NCBI GenBank assembly: GCA_021772095.1 | Contig: JADYXR010000218.1 | Location: forward strand, 1-48,296 | Source of the DNA: Candidatus Obscuribacter sp. | GTDB lineage: Bacteria > Cyanobacteriota > Vampirovibrionia > Obscuribacterales > Obscuribacteraceae | Direction: 5' to 3' | DNA: 48,296 nucleotides | Shown: piece by piece, positions 26,863 to 36,233 of the stretch | Position numbering within the stretch: the first letter of the stretch is position 1 | Layout: the number at the start of each line of letters is the position of its first letter | Notes under the pieces: model-generated | Told to the model about the DNA's origin: nothing | Databases searched by the model: none | What the model saw: only the letters and a program-made list of their open reading frames with translations | Program-made: the position numbers and the translations under genes

Positions 26863-28413
26863 TTACATGGACTGGGCTAACTTGCATGCCTTCTCCGCAT
26901 CAGGCATTCCGAAACCGAATTTAGAGCTACGACCACCGCTGACTCCATGACAGCTCTGAATCATGATCGATTGAACTTGCTTGTTTGTGAGCTTCGGATT
27001 GATGCTCAGGATCAGAGCAGCGACGCCGGCAACAATAGGGCTGGAGAACGAACTTCCTGATACAGTTGCTCCGGTGCCATCCGGATTGCTAACCGGGATA
27101 TCGAGTCCAGGAGCGGCGAAGTCGACACAACGACCAGAGCTGGCTGCCCAACCACCATTGGTTGCAAGCATATCGACCAGTCGTAACGGAGCTGGTTTGC
27201 CTGGAATTACAACGACTTCTTGTAACGCTGAAACTGTGTCCAGATATGGGCAGTCATCGAAGTCTTTAACGGTTCCATCATTACCGGCTGACACATAGAT
27301 CAAACCGTTTTTGTGATAGTAGAAGTATTTAAACATCTCGTGCAGTACTTCCATATCTTTATCGTTCATGTTCGAGTAGCTTACGTTGACGATTCGAGCG
27401 CCGGAGTTGATGGCAATTACCATGCCGGCTACCAGAGAGAGCTCATCTGCAGAGGCTTGACCTCCGAAAGGCGCGTCACAAATTTTGATCGGGTAGATGT
27501 TGGCACCAGGGGCAATACCGACCGAATTTTTCCCATTTTGTCTACCCGCAGCGGCAGCGGCAACCCAAGTACCGTGTCCATTATTGTCCATGATACCCAT
27601 GCTGAGGGTCTGCGCTCTGTTCGCCCAGCCTTCCATTTCCTTGTCGATGTCTTCGACGTCATCGCTGAACAAACCTGTTCCAAGAAAACCATCTAGTGCA
27701 TCTTCAACTTTTTCACCAATTTCCTTATGAATTCCAGACACGTCAGCACCCCAACTTGGAGTAACGCCGGTGTCTCCCTGCCACGAACATCCCGTATCAA
27801 GAACAGCAATTCTAGATCGTTGCCCGAATTGCGCAAGCGTTGCGTAACCCACATCCCAGGCTTTATAACAGTTCATCACAGGCAACTGCCATGATGACGA
27901 CATACGCGGCTCGGTCGGCACATAGTCAGCGGTAACACGTTTGTTGAAACTTATTGCTTTGAAATTCTTTTTGTCTTTGCTCAACTTTTTCTCGAGCTCT
28001 TGCGATTTTCCTTTTTCAGCTTGAACGATCAACACTTTCATTGGTCCTGTTCCTATGGCACCGAGGACAGTACCATGTGCATCTTCGAATGCCTGTTTCA
28101 GATCATCCTTCTCAGCCTTGGCATCAGGCATTACCAGAAGAATATCTTTGTTTGAGAAATCTCGGAAATAACTTTTGCCACCACCTCGGCGAGCAACTTC
28201 TTTTTTATATTGAACAAGCCGTTGTTGCTGAATACTTTGAGCCTGCTTGCCAGCCGTCCGCGCTTGCGGATTAGCAGCCGGTTTTGCACCAACCGGCGGT
28301 GCGCTCTGTGCCGGCAAGCCGATGGCCGACAATCCGATGATCGCCGCCAAACTAATGAGGCCTGCTTTCTGAGTTTGTTTCCCGTCGACTAATTTGACCA
28401 ACCTGCTAATCAT
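26863..28413 (-). CDS. Subtilisin-like serine protease (S8 family), secreted
   Basis: A 516-aa protein. ATG 28413 is preceded by AAGAGG (10 nt), and a signal peptide follows at once (KAGLISLAAIIGLSAIGLPAQS, about residues 16-37). Residues about 60-180 look like a propeptide. The S8 signatures are all present: Asp206 in VLDTGC, His280 in NGHGTW, Asn378 in SAGNDG (oxyanion hole) and Ser455 in GSSFSSP. The Ser motif reads GSSFSSP rather than GTSMAxP, an atypical but still plausible form. An active secreted protease is inferred. It heads the locus and could cleave surface proteins, perhaps the giant repeat proteins or pseudopilins, but no substrate is shown. Confidence 0.93.
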   Translation of the reverse strand: MISRLVKLVDGKQTQKAGLISLAAIIGLSAIGLPAQSAPPVGAKPAANPQARTAGKQAQSIQQQRLVQYKKEVARRGGGKSYFRDFSNKDILLVMPDAKAEKDDLKQAFEDAHGTVLGAIGTGPMKVLIVQAEKGKSQELEKKLSKDKKNFKAISFNKRVTADYVPTEPRMSSSWQLPVMNCYKAWDVGYATLAQFGQRSRIAVLDTGCSWQGDTGVTPSWGADVSGIHKEIGEKVEDALDGFLGTGLFSDDVEDIDKEMEGWANRAQTLSMGIMDNNGHGTWVAAAAAGRQNGKNSVGIAPGANIYPIKICDAPFGGQASADELSLVAGMVIAINSGARIVNVSYSNMNDKDMEVLHEMFKYFYYHKNGLIYVSAGNDGTVKDFDDCPYLDTVSALQEVVVIPGKPAPLRLVDMLATNGGWAASSGRCVDFAAPGLDIPVSNPDGTGATVSGSSFSSPIVAGVAALILSINPKLTNKQVQSIMIQSCHGVSGGRSSKFGFGMPDAEKACKLAQSM

Positions 28414-28962
28414 TTGAATTAAACCTCTTAATTGGAACTTTGGTGAGACTTCTCTGAATCCGGCACCCGCCGTACAACGCCTCATACGAACTACTTTAGT
28501 CGCCGGACGTCTCAGCCTTGTCCTCGGTTTGTCCCCAAAATGTCTCTGTCACGGGAGCGTTTATAAACACGCCAGCGGTGCCGGTTTCTGCGAAACTCGC
28601 CGAGACCTGGCATGGTCCTTTTTCAAAAAAATCGATCAGCGCCATTAATTTGCTGTTTCTTTTTTCTAAGCGGTTGCTCCCCGCAAATACCTGGTAGTAG
28701 TTAACGTCAAAGATAGGGGCGGTTAGCGCACTGGGTCAAAATTGCGCTGTCGAAAAGCAAAAGTGATTGCACATATATGGATGATGCTGATTGTCGGAAA
28801 AACAAGACCAGCGGACTTAGATATATGTATGCAAATCGCGCGATTACACCGAAGATGGCGAAAGACATTCGACCGCACATCTTCAATTGCTTAGAGCGAC
28901 CGTGAGCGCTTTCGTTTTACTCAAAACCAAATACTATCTTACGGAGATCAAGAAGATTGTCT
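28414..28962. other. Intergenic region upstream of the subtilase
   Basis: These 549 bp hold no convincing gene. They presumably carry the promoter of the subtilase unit and the end of the unit that stops at 28963. I see only a short dyad AGCGCA/TGCGCT at 28725-28748 and AT-rich stretches. No clear -35/-10 pair or T-tailed hairpin stands out. Confidence 0.45.
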
Positions 28963-29286
28963 TCAGTCCTTGACCTTCAAAGCCTCGTCAATGTCGTGAC
29001 AAAGTTGGATGTATTCTTTTTCGAACTCCGCACCAAGTTCCATTCCAGCGATGGACATCGCCGATGCCATGTAATCGATTTCTTGTTTGCGCGCAATCAT
29101 TTCATCGAGATGTGCTTTGGCTGTCATTTTTGCCACATCGCCTGTTCCGGCGACCTCTGCATTCAGTTCAACAAAAACAACACTGCCGTCCGGCAACACT
29201 TTCATGTTACGTCTGTCGAAACCGAGAGCTTCAAGCCGCTCAAGTTCCGATTGCGTATGACTGGAATAGTTCGAATTGTTAGCGAT
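28963..29286 (-). CDS. Small hypothetical protein with a probable AUC start
   Basis: About 107 aa. A perfect AGGAGG (29295-29300) overlaps the stop of the 2262-aa gene, and the next in-frame codons are ATC at 29289 (5-nt spacing) and ATC at 29286 (8 nt), with no ATG, GTG or TTG until ATG 29205. The 27 codons between 29286 and 29205 read like protein (SHTQSELERLEALGFDRR), so I take an AUC start. A conservative alternative is ATG 29205 (80 aa). The rest is helical and acidic, with KMTAKAHLDEMIARKQEI and a Glu/Asp-rich end, and no domain I know. It may be a partner or immunity-like companion of the upstream giant gene, judged by the tight coupling alone. Confidence 0.68.
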   Translation of the reverse strand: MANNSNYSSHTQSELERLEALGFDRRNMKVLPDGSVVFVELNAEVAGTGDVAKMTAKAHLDEMIARKQEIDYMASAMSIAGMELGAEFEKEYIQLCHDIDEALKVKD

Positions 29287-29294
29287 GATCTTTT

Positions 29295-29300
29295 CCTCCT
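29295..29300 (-). promoter_or_regulatory. Perfect Shine-Dalgarno site that points to an AUC start
   Basis: AGGAGG overlaps the TAG stop of the 2262-aa gene (29299-29301). The only codons at normal spacing are two AUCs (29289 and 29286). No standard start codon occurs for the next 80 bases in frame. Confidence 0.7.
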
Positions 29301-32300
29301 ACCGTTGCATCGATGGTGAATATTGAGGCGTAGCGCGCAGATCGACACGCTGCACTCTGCCTAGTTCATCGCCGAAACGATCCCAAATTTTCCGTGCACG
29401 ATCGAGTTCTTGTTGTGTTGCTGTCGAGTAATCTAGTAGATCAGGTTTTTCTTTCGTTCCTGTCCATCCAGGAATTTTGTCTAGAGAACCTTCAGCAGGC
29501 AAACCAAGTTCCGCTCTACCGGCTTGTGAATTGAGCCACTCATTGACGCGGCTTTGCGCGCCCTCGATGCTCTCTTGTATTTTGCCTGACTGCTGTTGGA
29601 CGAATCGTTTAGCCTCTGCCGATGCGACGCCGAGCTTGCCGGTTTTCTCATCGCCGAGGAAATCTTTTTGGCTTTGTTTCCAGCTATCGACTGAAGAAAT
29701 TTGCGTTGGATTCTCCGGATTTCCATAGACGACATGCCGGTCTTGGAAGAATACCGCTTTTCCTGGTCCTCGCAAACCAACGATCTTGCTGAGCCCACCC
29801 GGTCCCGCGTAATTGTCAATGCCGTCTGCGTCTATCAATCCACGGGAGAATCTATTCCAGGAATTTCCTTCGTTTGGAACATACCAGTGGTCCAGTCCGG
29901 TTCTCTTCAAAAGCGCCTGTTCATCAGGTGTTAGCTTGACTGCTTTCGAGCCTTTCGGTGCGCCCGGAACTTCGATCAAACCGTCCGGACCAAGAGCAAG
30001 TGGATTGGAAATTTTATCCTTGAGCGTCTTCAGCGCGGCTGTTTCAAGCTCGCTCATGGCGCGATTTTCTGCTTTAATGGAACCTTGAATTGCGCCACCA
30101 TAAATCATCGCCATGAATTCCGGCGGTGCAACCTGGTGTTCCAGGATCGCCTGTTTGATTCCCGCGATTCGATCAGCCGGCAAATCGGCAAGATGTTTCT
30201 TGGCGAAGTGTTCGAATGCCGAGGCACCATCAACGTTGTGAGTGGTGAAGTTAAACTTGGTTTTCAATCCATCAGAGAACATTGCCGATAGCAAAAGATC
30301 TTGTGTCTCTGCTTTGGTAAAGTTGTTGCGAGCCGCATAATCAACCGCGGCACCGAATTCGCGTTGAGTGTGCTTCCAATTGATCGCTTGCTCCGGATCG
30401 ATGTCCACCATACGTGCGCCGTGTTCGCGAACTGTTTGCAAACCATCCAAAATCTGATTCTTTTCGGCTTCAGAGAGATCGAGCTTCTTAGCTAAACTAT
30501 CAAATTCCTCGCCAACATTTTTGCCGTCGAGTGTTTTCCAACTTTGCAAATCGTCTGTCAGTTGCGGTCTTACACGATCGAACTCGGACTGCGCGTATGC
30601 AGGGAATTCGGATTCGATTAAGTTGCCTTTCGAGTCTATAATCTCACCTTTCTCGTTAACGGTCTGTCCACGCTCGTTGACCAAACGACCTTGCGGGTTT
30701 TCTCCTCGCATAGACGGAGAATATTCCGGTGTGGTGCGCAAACTGACTCGTTGTTCTCTGCCCAATTCATCGCCGAAACGATCCCAGATTTTCCGCGCAC
30801 GGCCCAGTTCTTCAGGCGTCGCTGTCGAGTAATCTATCATGTCCGGTTTGTCTTTCGTTCCTGTCCATCCAGGAATTTTATCGATTGAACCTTCCGCAGG
30901 CAAACCAAGTTCAGCTCGACCAGCTGGAGAATTGATCCATTCATTTACTCGAACTTGCGCACCATCAATGTTGGCTTGCACGTTGACCGATTGTTGTTCG
31001 ACAAATCGTCTTGCTTCCGGCGTTGCCACTCCGAGTTTGCCATTTTCGGGATTGCCGAGGAAGTCTCGTTGACTTTGTTTCCAACTATCGACCGATGAAA
31101 TTTGCGTCGGATTCTCAGGGTTGCCGTACATCACGTGACGGTCCTGGAAGAAGATTGCTTTACCAGGTCCTCGCAGTCCGACAATTTTGCTGAGACCGCC
31201 TGGACCGGCGTAGTTGTCGATGCCGTCTGCATCTATCAAACCGCGCGAGAATTTGTTCCAGGCGTTTCCTTCGTTAGGAACATACCAGTGATCTAGACCA
31301 GTGCGACCCAGGAGCGCCTGTTCATCAGGTGTGAGCTTGACAGCTTTAGCACCGGCAGGTGCGCCGGGCACATCAATTAAACCATCCGGTCCCAGCGCCA
31401 GTGGATTGGAAATCTTGTCCTTGAGCGTCTTCAGCGCTGCGTTCTCAACGTCGGTCATGATCCGATTTTCTGCTTTAAACGAACCTTGAATTGCGCCACC
31501 ATAAATCACTGCCATAAAATCCGGCGGTGCAACCTGGTGTTCTAGTATCGCCTGCTTGATGCCGGCGAGCCGCTCGGCAGGCAGATCGGCAAGATGTGTT
31601 CTGGCGAAGTGTTCGAACGCCGTCGCGCCATCTACGTTGTGCGTAGTGAAGTTAAACTTGGTCTTCAATCCATCGGAGAACATCGCGGAGAGCAGAAGAT
31701 CTTGTGTCTCTGCTTTGCTGAAATTATTTCGTGCCGCATAGTCAACCGCGGCACCGAATTCACGCTGGGTATGTTTCCAATTGATCGCTTGCTCGGGATC
31801 GATGTCGACCATGCGCGCGCCATGTTCGCGAACAGTTTGCAGACCATCGAGAATTTGATTCTTTTCACTCTCTGAGAGATTGAGCTTCTTGGCGAGTTCA
31901 TCGAATTCTTCGCCAACATTTTTTCCGTCCAGCGTTTTCCAATTTTTCAAGTCATCGACCAGCTGCGGTCTGACTCGATCGAATTCAGACTGCGGATATT
32001 TTGGAAACTCAGCTTCAATCAAGTTGCCTTTCGAATCGGCGATTTGTCCGTGTTCGTTTATTGTCTGTCCACGGTCATCGATCAAACGACCACGCTCGTT
32101 GACGAGCCTTCCTTTCGCATCAGTCAGTCTGCCGGCAGCAGGAGCTTCCGGCTTCGCAACGGTAGCTTCCGGTGTCCCGACGGGAGCTTCCGGTCCACCG
32201 ACGATCTGATCGCCATCTTGCAATTTCGCCTTGCCGGTAACAGTCTCCACCGACCCATCAACACGTCGAATCTGAACCGGCTCTCCTGGCTTGGCATGAA

Positions 32301-35300
32301 CGATTGCTTCGGTGGCACCGGTGACAGCATTAGTCTCTTTACTGACATTCAAAACATACCTGGTACCAGATGCGATGCCCTTAAACGCAATCGGCATGAT
32401 CGCGCCGACACCGGCGCCGAGCATTGTTTGCGTCAGCAGATTACCCGTATCGAGTCCATTAGGATTAAACGGTGCATCAGCAAGGGTAGCAATCGCGTTA
32501 CCGCCTGCACCAATCGCAGTGCTCTCGCCGACTTGTCTGGCCAACTGCTGTGCTGAACTCTTGCCCGCCTCGGCAGCTTGTGTCTTAAGCGCTGTAACGC
32601 CTTGTTCAATCGCGGTACCGTAGTTTTTAGCGACACTACCAGCCAAAGTTTTTGCCAATTCCTGAGAGGCTTCAGCAGTCAGTGAAGGTGCTGCTTGTTT
32701 AATCAATTCAAGCGCTTGCTTCTCACCAAAGTTCTTACCTGTTTGCATCAATGTTTGAGCAAGTGCGCTCTCAACAGCCGCGCGTTCGGCGACGTGAACC
32801 CCGGTCATCGCAGTGACCATCGCGCCATCCGCGACAATTGCCTTGGCGCCTTGACCAAACACTGAGGTGATCGATCCGGCTGGTGGTAGAACGAAAATCA
32901 ATCCGCCCGCGACGCCACCATGGACGATGTCACGAAGAATGTGCTTGGTGTCGTAATCGTTGCCTTCAATCGCCCACTTAGTTCCGACGGAAAGCGCTGC
33001 ACCACCTGCGGCGGCCACGCTGGCATACGCGGCGAGCGCGGCTGCTGAAGCGCCTGCAGTGAAAGGCGCCGCGGCCAGGGCCGCCGCCGTGATCGTAGCC
33101 GTTATAACTAACTCTGCTAATTTCTCTTTCGATTGTTTATGTTGTTCAAATGACTTGTTAAAGAACTCATCCATTGCCTGTTGCTTATCCAGCGGGAGTG
33201 TTTGATAGATTCGTTGATACTCTTCTAACGAATTAGCAGTTTGGTCGATCGACCTTCTCATCGTCAACGACGTGCCATCAACACTGGCACCGCTATCACT
33301 GCGCAGTGCAGTCCAGACATTGTCATGGAAGGTCTGCCTGCCATCCGACTCGGTCGGAGTCAGAAGTTTTTTGAACTCGTTTCGTTCGCTATCATCTACC
33401 TTCGCGAGCACGACATCATCAAGAGTGCGTCCGTATTTACTGGCGAACTCATCTTTCGTTTGCTGAAGTTTGACAAAACCTTCGCTGTCTTTATGAAACT
33501 GTTCGAGAACCGGTTTCAAGTCCTCACCCTTGTCTTTGCGATCAAGGCTCATTAGTTGAATCCGATCAGCGATTGTCAGTTTGCCACCATTAGCAACGGC
33601 GATGTCGATCACTTTATTCTCCTCCGCGGAGAATTTCAGTCGTGTAGCCGCTCGTTCTTCAGGTGTTGCGACAGCCGCAGCCTCGACCACCGTTTTCCGG
33701 TCGAAGCCCAGATTGAGCTTATCTTGAACGGTGAGAGTTCCATTGGCGATAAAGGCCTCAGTTTTCGCACGAATATTGATGTGCTGATCGACCGGCATGT
33801 TTCGCGCTTGCGCACGATGATAGTTTTCAACAATAAGTTTGCGAACAACTTCATCTTCGGGCGACCGTTGATCGGCTGGCTTTGCTAAACGCTCGCGAAG
33901 TTGCGGATCCGCTTCCAGAGCCTTTTGCGATTGAGCGAGAATTGCAGATGGTTTTGCATCGCCAGCAACGGATAGTTGCAGAAGTTTATCAAGTTGATCC
34001 GGCTGAGGAATTGTTCCTGTCTTTTCAGCCTTGTCGATCAATCGTTGCGCCAACAGCGCTTCCCTTTCATTAAACTCTGATTCGGCCCTGATGAACTCGC
34101 GAACTTCCTTTGCAAAAGCCGGATTGCTCTTGATCTTTGCAGCATCATCAGGCGTCATCTTGGCAAAATTGCTGAGAATATTTTTGGCATCATAGCTGGT
34201 GCCAATGCCAATGAAGTCGCTGCCTTTGTTGTCTGCAATAGTGTCGGTTAGGGAGCGATGAACCTTTTGCGATTCCAAATAAGTCGGCTTACTGGCTTTG
34301 TCTTCCAACATTTGCATTATGCGGGTGCGTTCGCCCTGATCGGCAAACTTGCCCAGCACATTCTCGATATCGCGGCGAAACTCTTTACCCTGCAACGGAT
34401 CGCGCAGCAAGTCGTAATCATTTTCGCTTAGATTTTCGGCGCGTGACATCAGATCCTGGCGCGAATGTCCGGATCCCCAACCAAACGGTCCCCAAGCTTC
34501 TTTGTGGGTTCCCGCCATTTCAGTGGCGATGTTTTCGCGACCATATTTGACTAACGATTTCCAAACTTCGGTTTCGCGATCGCTACCGCGGTCGGTGAAC
34601 ACTTTGTTGATTTTGTCGTAATAACTCTTCGCTTCTTTTTCTTCAGGAGTCTGAGGCTCGCGTTTTTCCTCTGTCAGTTTTGCTCCGAGATTAAACTGCT
34701 GTCGTTCAGCCTCTGACACATTCTTGGCAGCAAGCGCGACATTTTCTCTGCTGTCGAGAATCCACTTGCCGGTGTTTTCTTCTGTGATGGTCTTGAGTGA
34801 AATTCGACCTTCAGTGATATAGTCGCGGGCAACCGGATCGATAAGATCGGCAACAGCTAATTTGGTGCGTCCGAGGGTGACATTTCCATCAGCATCAGCG
34901 CGATTGTACATTCGCTCGACACTGGACGATTGCCAACCGTTCTTAGGAAAAGCAACGGTCAACTGCTTCATGAAGTTTTCGTCAGCGAGCAGATCTCTTC
35001 GCGCCTGCACCGCGGATGGTGAATCGCCACGCAAAGCCTCGCCCAGTAAACGCGCATCTTTGGATTCGATAGCGATGGTGGCGAGATCTTTTACATCCTG
35101 CGGCGATTTCTTATCGACGCCTTTTTCCAAAAGCTCAAGAGATTTCAAAGTCTGCGGAGTAACGTCACTGCCCAGTTCTCGAACTGCGTCTTTCCAGGTC
35201 TTGCCATAGTCTCGTTTGAAATTTTCATCGAGCTCTTTGATTTGTGGTTCGTTTAAAGTTTCAAATACAGCTCGGATAGCCACATTTCCGCGATCACTGT

Positions 35301-36087
35301 CGGAGCGTGTTCGATTGATTGCCACCATCAACGCACCAGCGTCGTTGGTTTTTGCATCGACACGATTGAGCGCCGAAGTGATCTCCGCGTGTTTTACATT
35401 TTGGGGACCATCGAATTTAACATCGATTTCTTTTCTGAGCGAACTACCCTGAAAATCCGCGGTCCGATCGATGCCCGACTTGTCTGCGTTTGCAGCAGCC
35501 AATTGTTTTGCTTTTGCCGGATCTCCAAATTTCTCTTCGTAAATTTGTTCGATGGCACGGCGGTCAGCTTGAGTAATCGGTTCAAGAATTCGAGAAACTT
35601 TGTCCTGGTCCGGGTTGTTGAAAAGTCCCAACCTTTTGCGCGTTAACGCGGAATGCAAGTCTTCGGCCGATTGCTCCAACGTTTTGCGATCTAGAATCGG
35701 CGCCTTGGTTTTCTCACCAACTGCAGGCTGCTTATGATCCGCGGCTGGCGCCGACGCGTCCGATGGTTTTCCAGGTGCGCGCGTCGAATCCAGCGGAGCA
35801 ATGATGACAGGCAAACTCTCTGCGCCAGTTTTCGGCTTGTCCGCAGGCTTTGCTGGTGCGGACGTCGCATCTTTTGGAACAGCAAGCGCCGGCAACTGAT
35901 CTACAGCAGCGTTTGGCTTTTCCACAACTGGAGCCGGTTTCAGGGCAGTCGCATCCGGCGTGGTCGCCTGCAGCGACAGCGTCGTCCGCGTGTCTAACGT
36001 GGATTCGGCAGAACCCGCACCCGCGTCGGTGGTAGCCTTTTTGTCTTTCACCGTTTCGGCTACGCCAGTATTGGAATTTGCTGCCAT
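29299..36087 (-). CDS. 2262-aa protein with annexin-like motifs, hydrophobic core and duplicated C-terminal HD-like module
   Basis: Starts at ATG 36087. The N-terminus (to about residue 130) is Ala/Pro/Lys-rich and disordered-looking. Residues about 136-180, 276-305 and 870-892 have annexin-like helices with a Tyr-Gly or Phe-Gly end. Glycine/alanine-rich hydrophobic stretches lie at about 993-1034, 1055-1071 and 1215-1233; they resemble the translocation or pre-toxin regions of large exported proteins. The C-terminus carries two nearly identical modules (about 1333-1792 and 1800-2262). Each opens with RGQTxNE-type short repeats and then has a helical domain with His and Asp residues that recalls a degenerate HD phosphohydrolase. 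No signal peptide is visible. The function is unknown; a toxin-like or surface role is inferred. Confidence 0.9.
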   Translation of the reverse strand: MAANSNTGVAETVKDKKATTDAGAGSAESTLDTRTTLSLQATTPDATALKPAPVVEKPNAAVDQLPALAVPKDATSAPAKPADKPKTGAESLPVIIAPLDSTRAPGKPSDASAPAADHKQPAVGEKTKAPILDRKTLEQSAEDLHSALTRKRLGLFNNPDQDKVSRILEPITQADRRAIEQIYEEKFGDPAKAKQLAAANADKSGIDRTADFQGSSLRKEIDVKFDGPQNVKHAEITSALNRVDAKTNDAGALMVAINRTRSDSDRGNVAIRAVFETLNEPQIKELDENFKRDYGKTWKDAVRELGSDVTPQTLKSLELLEKGVDKKSPQDVKDLATIAIESKDARLLGEALRGDSPSAVQARRDLLADENFMKQLTVAFPKNGWQSSSVERMYNRADADGNVTLGRTKLAVADLIDPVARDYITEGRISLKTITEENTGKWILDSRENVALAAKNVSEAERQQFNLGAKLTEEKREPQTPEEKEAKSYYDKINKVFTDRGSDRETEVWKSLVKYGRENIATEMAGTHKEAWGPFGWGSGHSRQDLMSRAENLSENDYDLLRDPLQGKEFRRDIENVLGKFADQGERTRIMQMLEDKASKPTYLESQKVHRSLTDTIADNKGSDFIGIGTSYDAKNILSNFAKMTPDDAAKIKSNPAFAKEVREFIRAESEFNEREALLAQRLIDKAEKTGTIPQPDQLDKLLQLSVAGDAKPSAILAQSQKALEADPQLRERLAKPADQRSPEDEVVRKLIVENYHRAQARNMPVDQHINIRAKTEAFIANGTLTVQDKLNLGFDRKTVVEAAAVATPEERAATRLKFSAEENKVIDIAVANGGKLTIADRIQLMSLDRKDKGEDLKPVLEQFHKDSEGFVKLQQTKDEFASKYGRTLDDVVLAKVDDSERNEFKKLLTPTESDGRQTFHDNVWTALRSDSGASVDGTSLTMRRSIDQTANSLEEYQRIYQTLPLDKQQAMDEFFNKSFEQHKQSKEKLAELVITATITAAALAAAPFTAGASAAALAAYASVAAAGGAALSVGTKWAIEGNDYDTKHILRDIVHGGVAGGLIFVLPPAGSITSVFGQGAKAIVADGAMVTAMTGVHVAERAAVESALAQTLMQTGKNFGEKQALELIKQAAPSLTAEASQELAKTLAGSVAKNYGTAIEQGVTALKTQAAEAGKSSAQQLARQVGESTAIGAGGNAIATLADAPFNPNGLDTGNLLTQTMLGAGVGAIMPIAFKGIASGTRYVLNVSKETNAVTGATEAIVHAKPGEPVQIRRVDGSVETVTGKAKLQDGDQIVGGPEAPVGTPEATVAKPEAPAAGRLTDAKGRLVNERGRLIDDRGQTINEHGQIADSKGNLIEAEFPKYPQSEFDRVRPQLVDDLKNWKTLDGKNVGEEFDELAKKLNLSESEKNQILDGLQTVREHGARMVDIDPEQAINWKHTQREFGAAVDYAARNNFSKAETQDLLLSAMFSDGLKTKFNFTTHNVDGATAFEHFARTHLADLPAERLAGIKQAILEHQVAPPDFMAVIYGGAIQGSFKAENRIMTDVENAALKTLKDKISNPLALGPDGLIDVPGAPAGAKAVKLTPDEQALLGRTGLDHWYVPNEGNAWNKFSRGLIDADGIDNYAGPGGLSKIVGLRGPGKAIFFQDRHVMYGNPENPTQISSVDSWKQSQRDFLGNPENGKLGVATPEARRFVEQQSVNVQANIDGAQVRVNEWINSPAGRAELGLPAEGSIDKIPGWTGTKDKPDMIDYSTATPEELGRARKIWDRFGDELGREQRVSLRTTPEYSPSMRGENPQGRLVNERGQTVNEKGEIIDSKGNLIESEFPAYAQSEFDRVRPQLTDDLQSWKTLDGKNVGEEFDSLAKKLDLSEAEKNQILDGLQTVREHGARMVDIDPEQAINWKHTQREFGAAVDYAARNNFTKAETQDLLLSAMFSDGLKTKFNFTTHNVDGASAFEHFAKKHLADLPADRIAGIKQAILEHQVAPPEFMAMIYGGAIQGSIKAENRAMSELETAALKTLKDKISNPLALGPDGLIEVPGAPKGSKAVKLTPDEQALLKRTGLDHWYVPNEGNSWNRFSRGLIDADGIDNYAGPGGLSKIVGLRGPGKAVFFQDRHVVYGNPENPTQISSVDSWKQSQKDFLGDEKTGKLGVASAEAKRFVQQQSGKIQESIEGAQSRVNEWLNSQAGRAELGLPAEGSLDKIPGWTGTKEKPDLLDYSTATQQELDRARKIWDRFGDELGRVQRVDLRATPQYSPSMQR
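29302..30690 (-). repeat. Duplicated C-terminal module, copy 2
   Basis: Second of two tandem in-frame modules of about 460 aa in the 2262-aa protein. It begins at GRLVNERGQ and ends at the C-terminus with YSPSMQR. By eye it is about 90% identical in protein to copy 1, including GGAIQGS, RTGLDHWYVPNEG and GLRGPGKA. The close match suggests a recent duplication or ongoing gene conversion. Confidence 0.9.
30711..32090 (-). repeat. Duplicated C-terminal module, copy 1
   Basis: First of the two modules, from GRLIDDRGQ to YSPSMRG. It includes NWKHTQREF, SAMFSDGLKTKF and AILEHQVAPP, which resemble the ordered His/Asp residues of an HD-type domain. The first Asp pair reads SD rather than HD, so activity is doubtful. 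Confidence 0.9.
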
Positions 36088-36233
36088 GCTCTAATCCAAA
36101 TATACTCTTGTTCTTTATTTGCCCAAATCAGGTAACCTGTAAGCATTTTGAGGCAAATCAAACGGCGATTTCCCCGAAAACCTGAATCTGCGGACATATT
36201 GGTTTTAAGTAAGTCCGCACTTGACAGCCAGGC

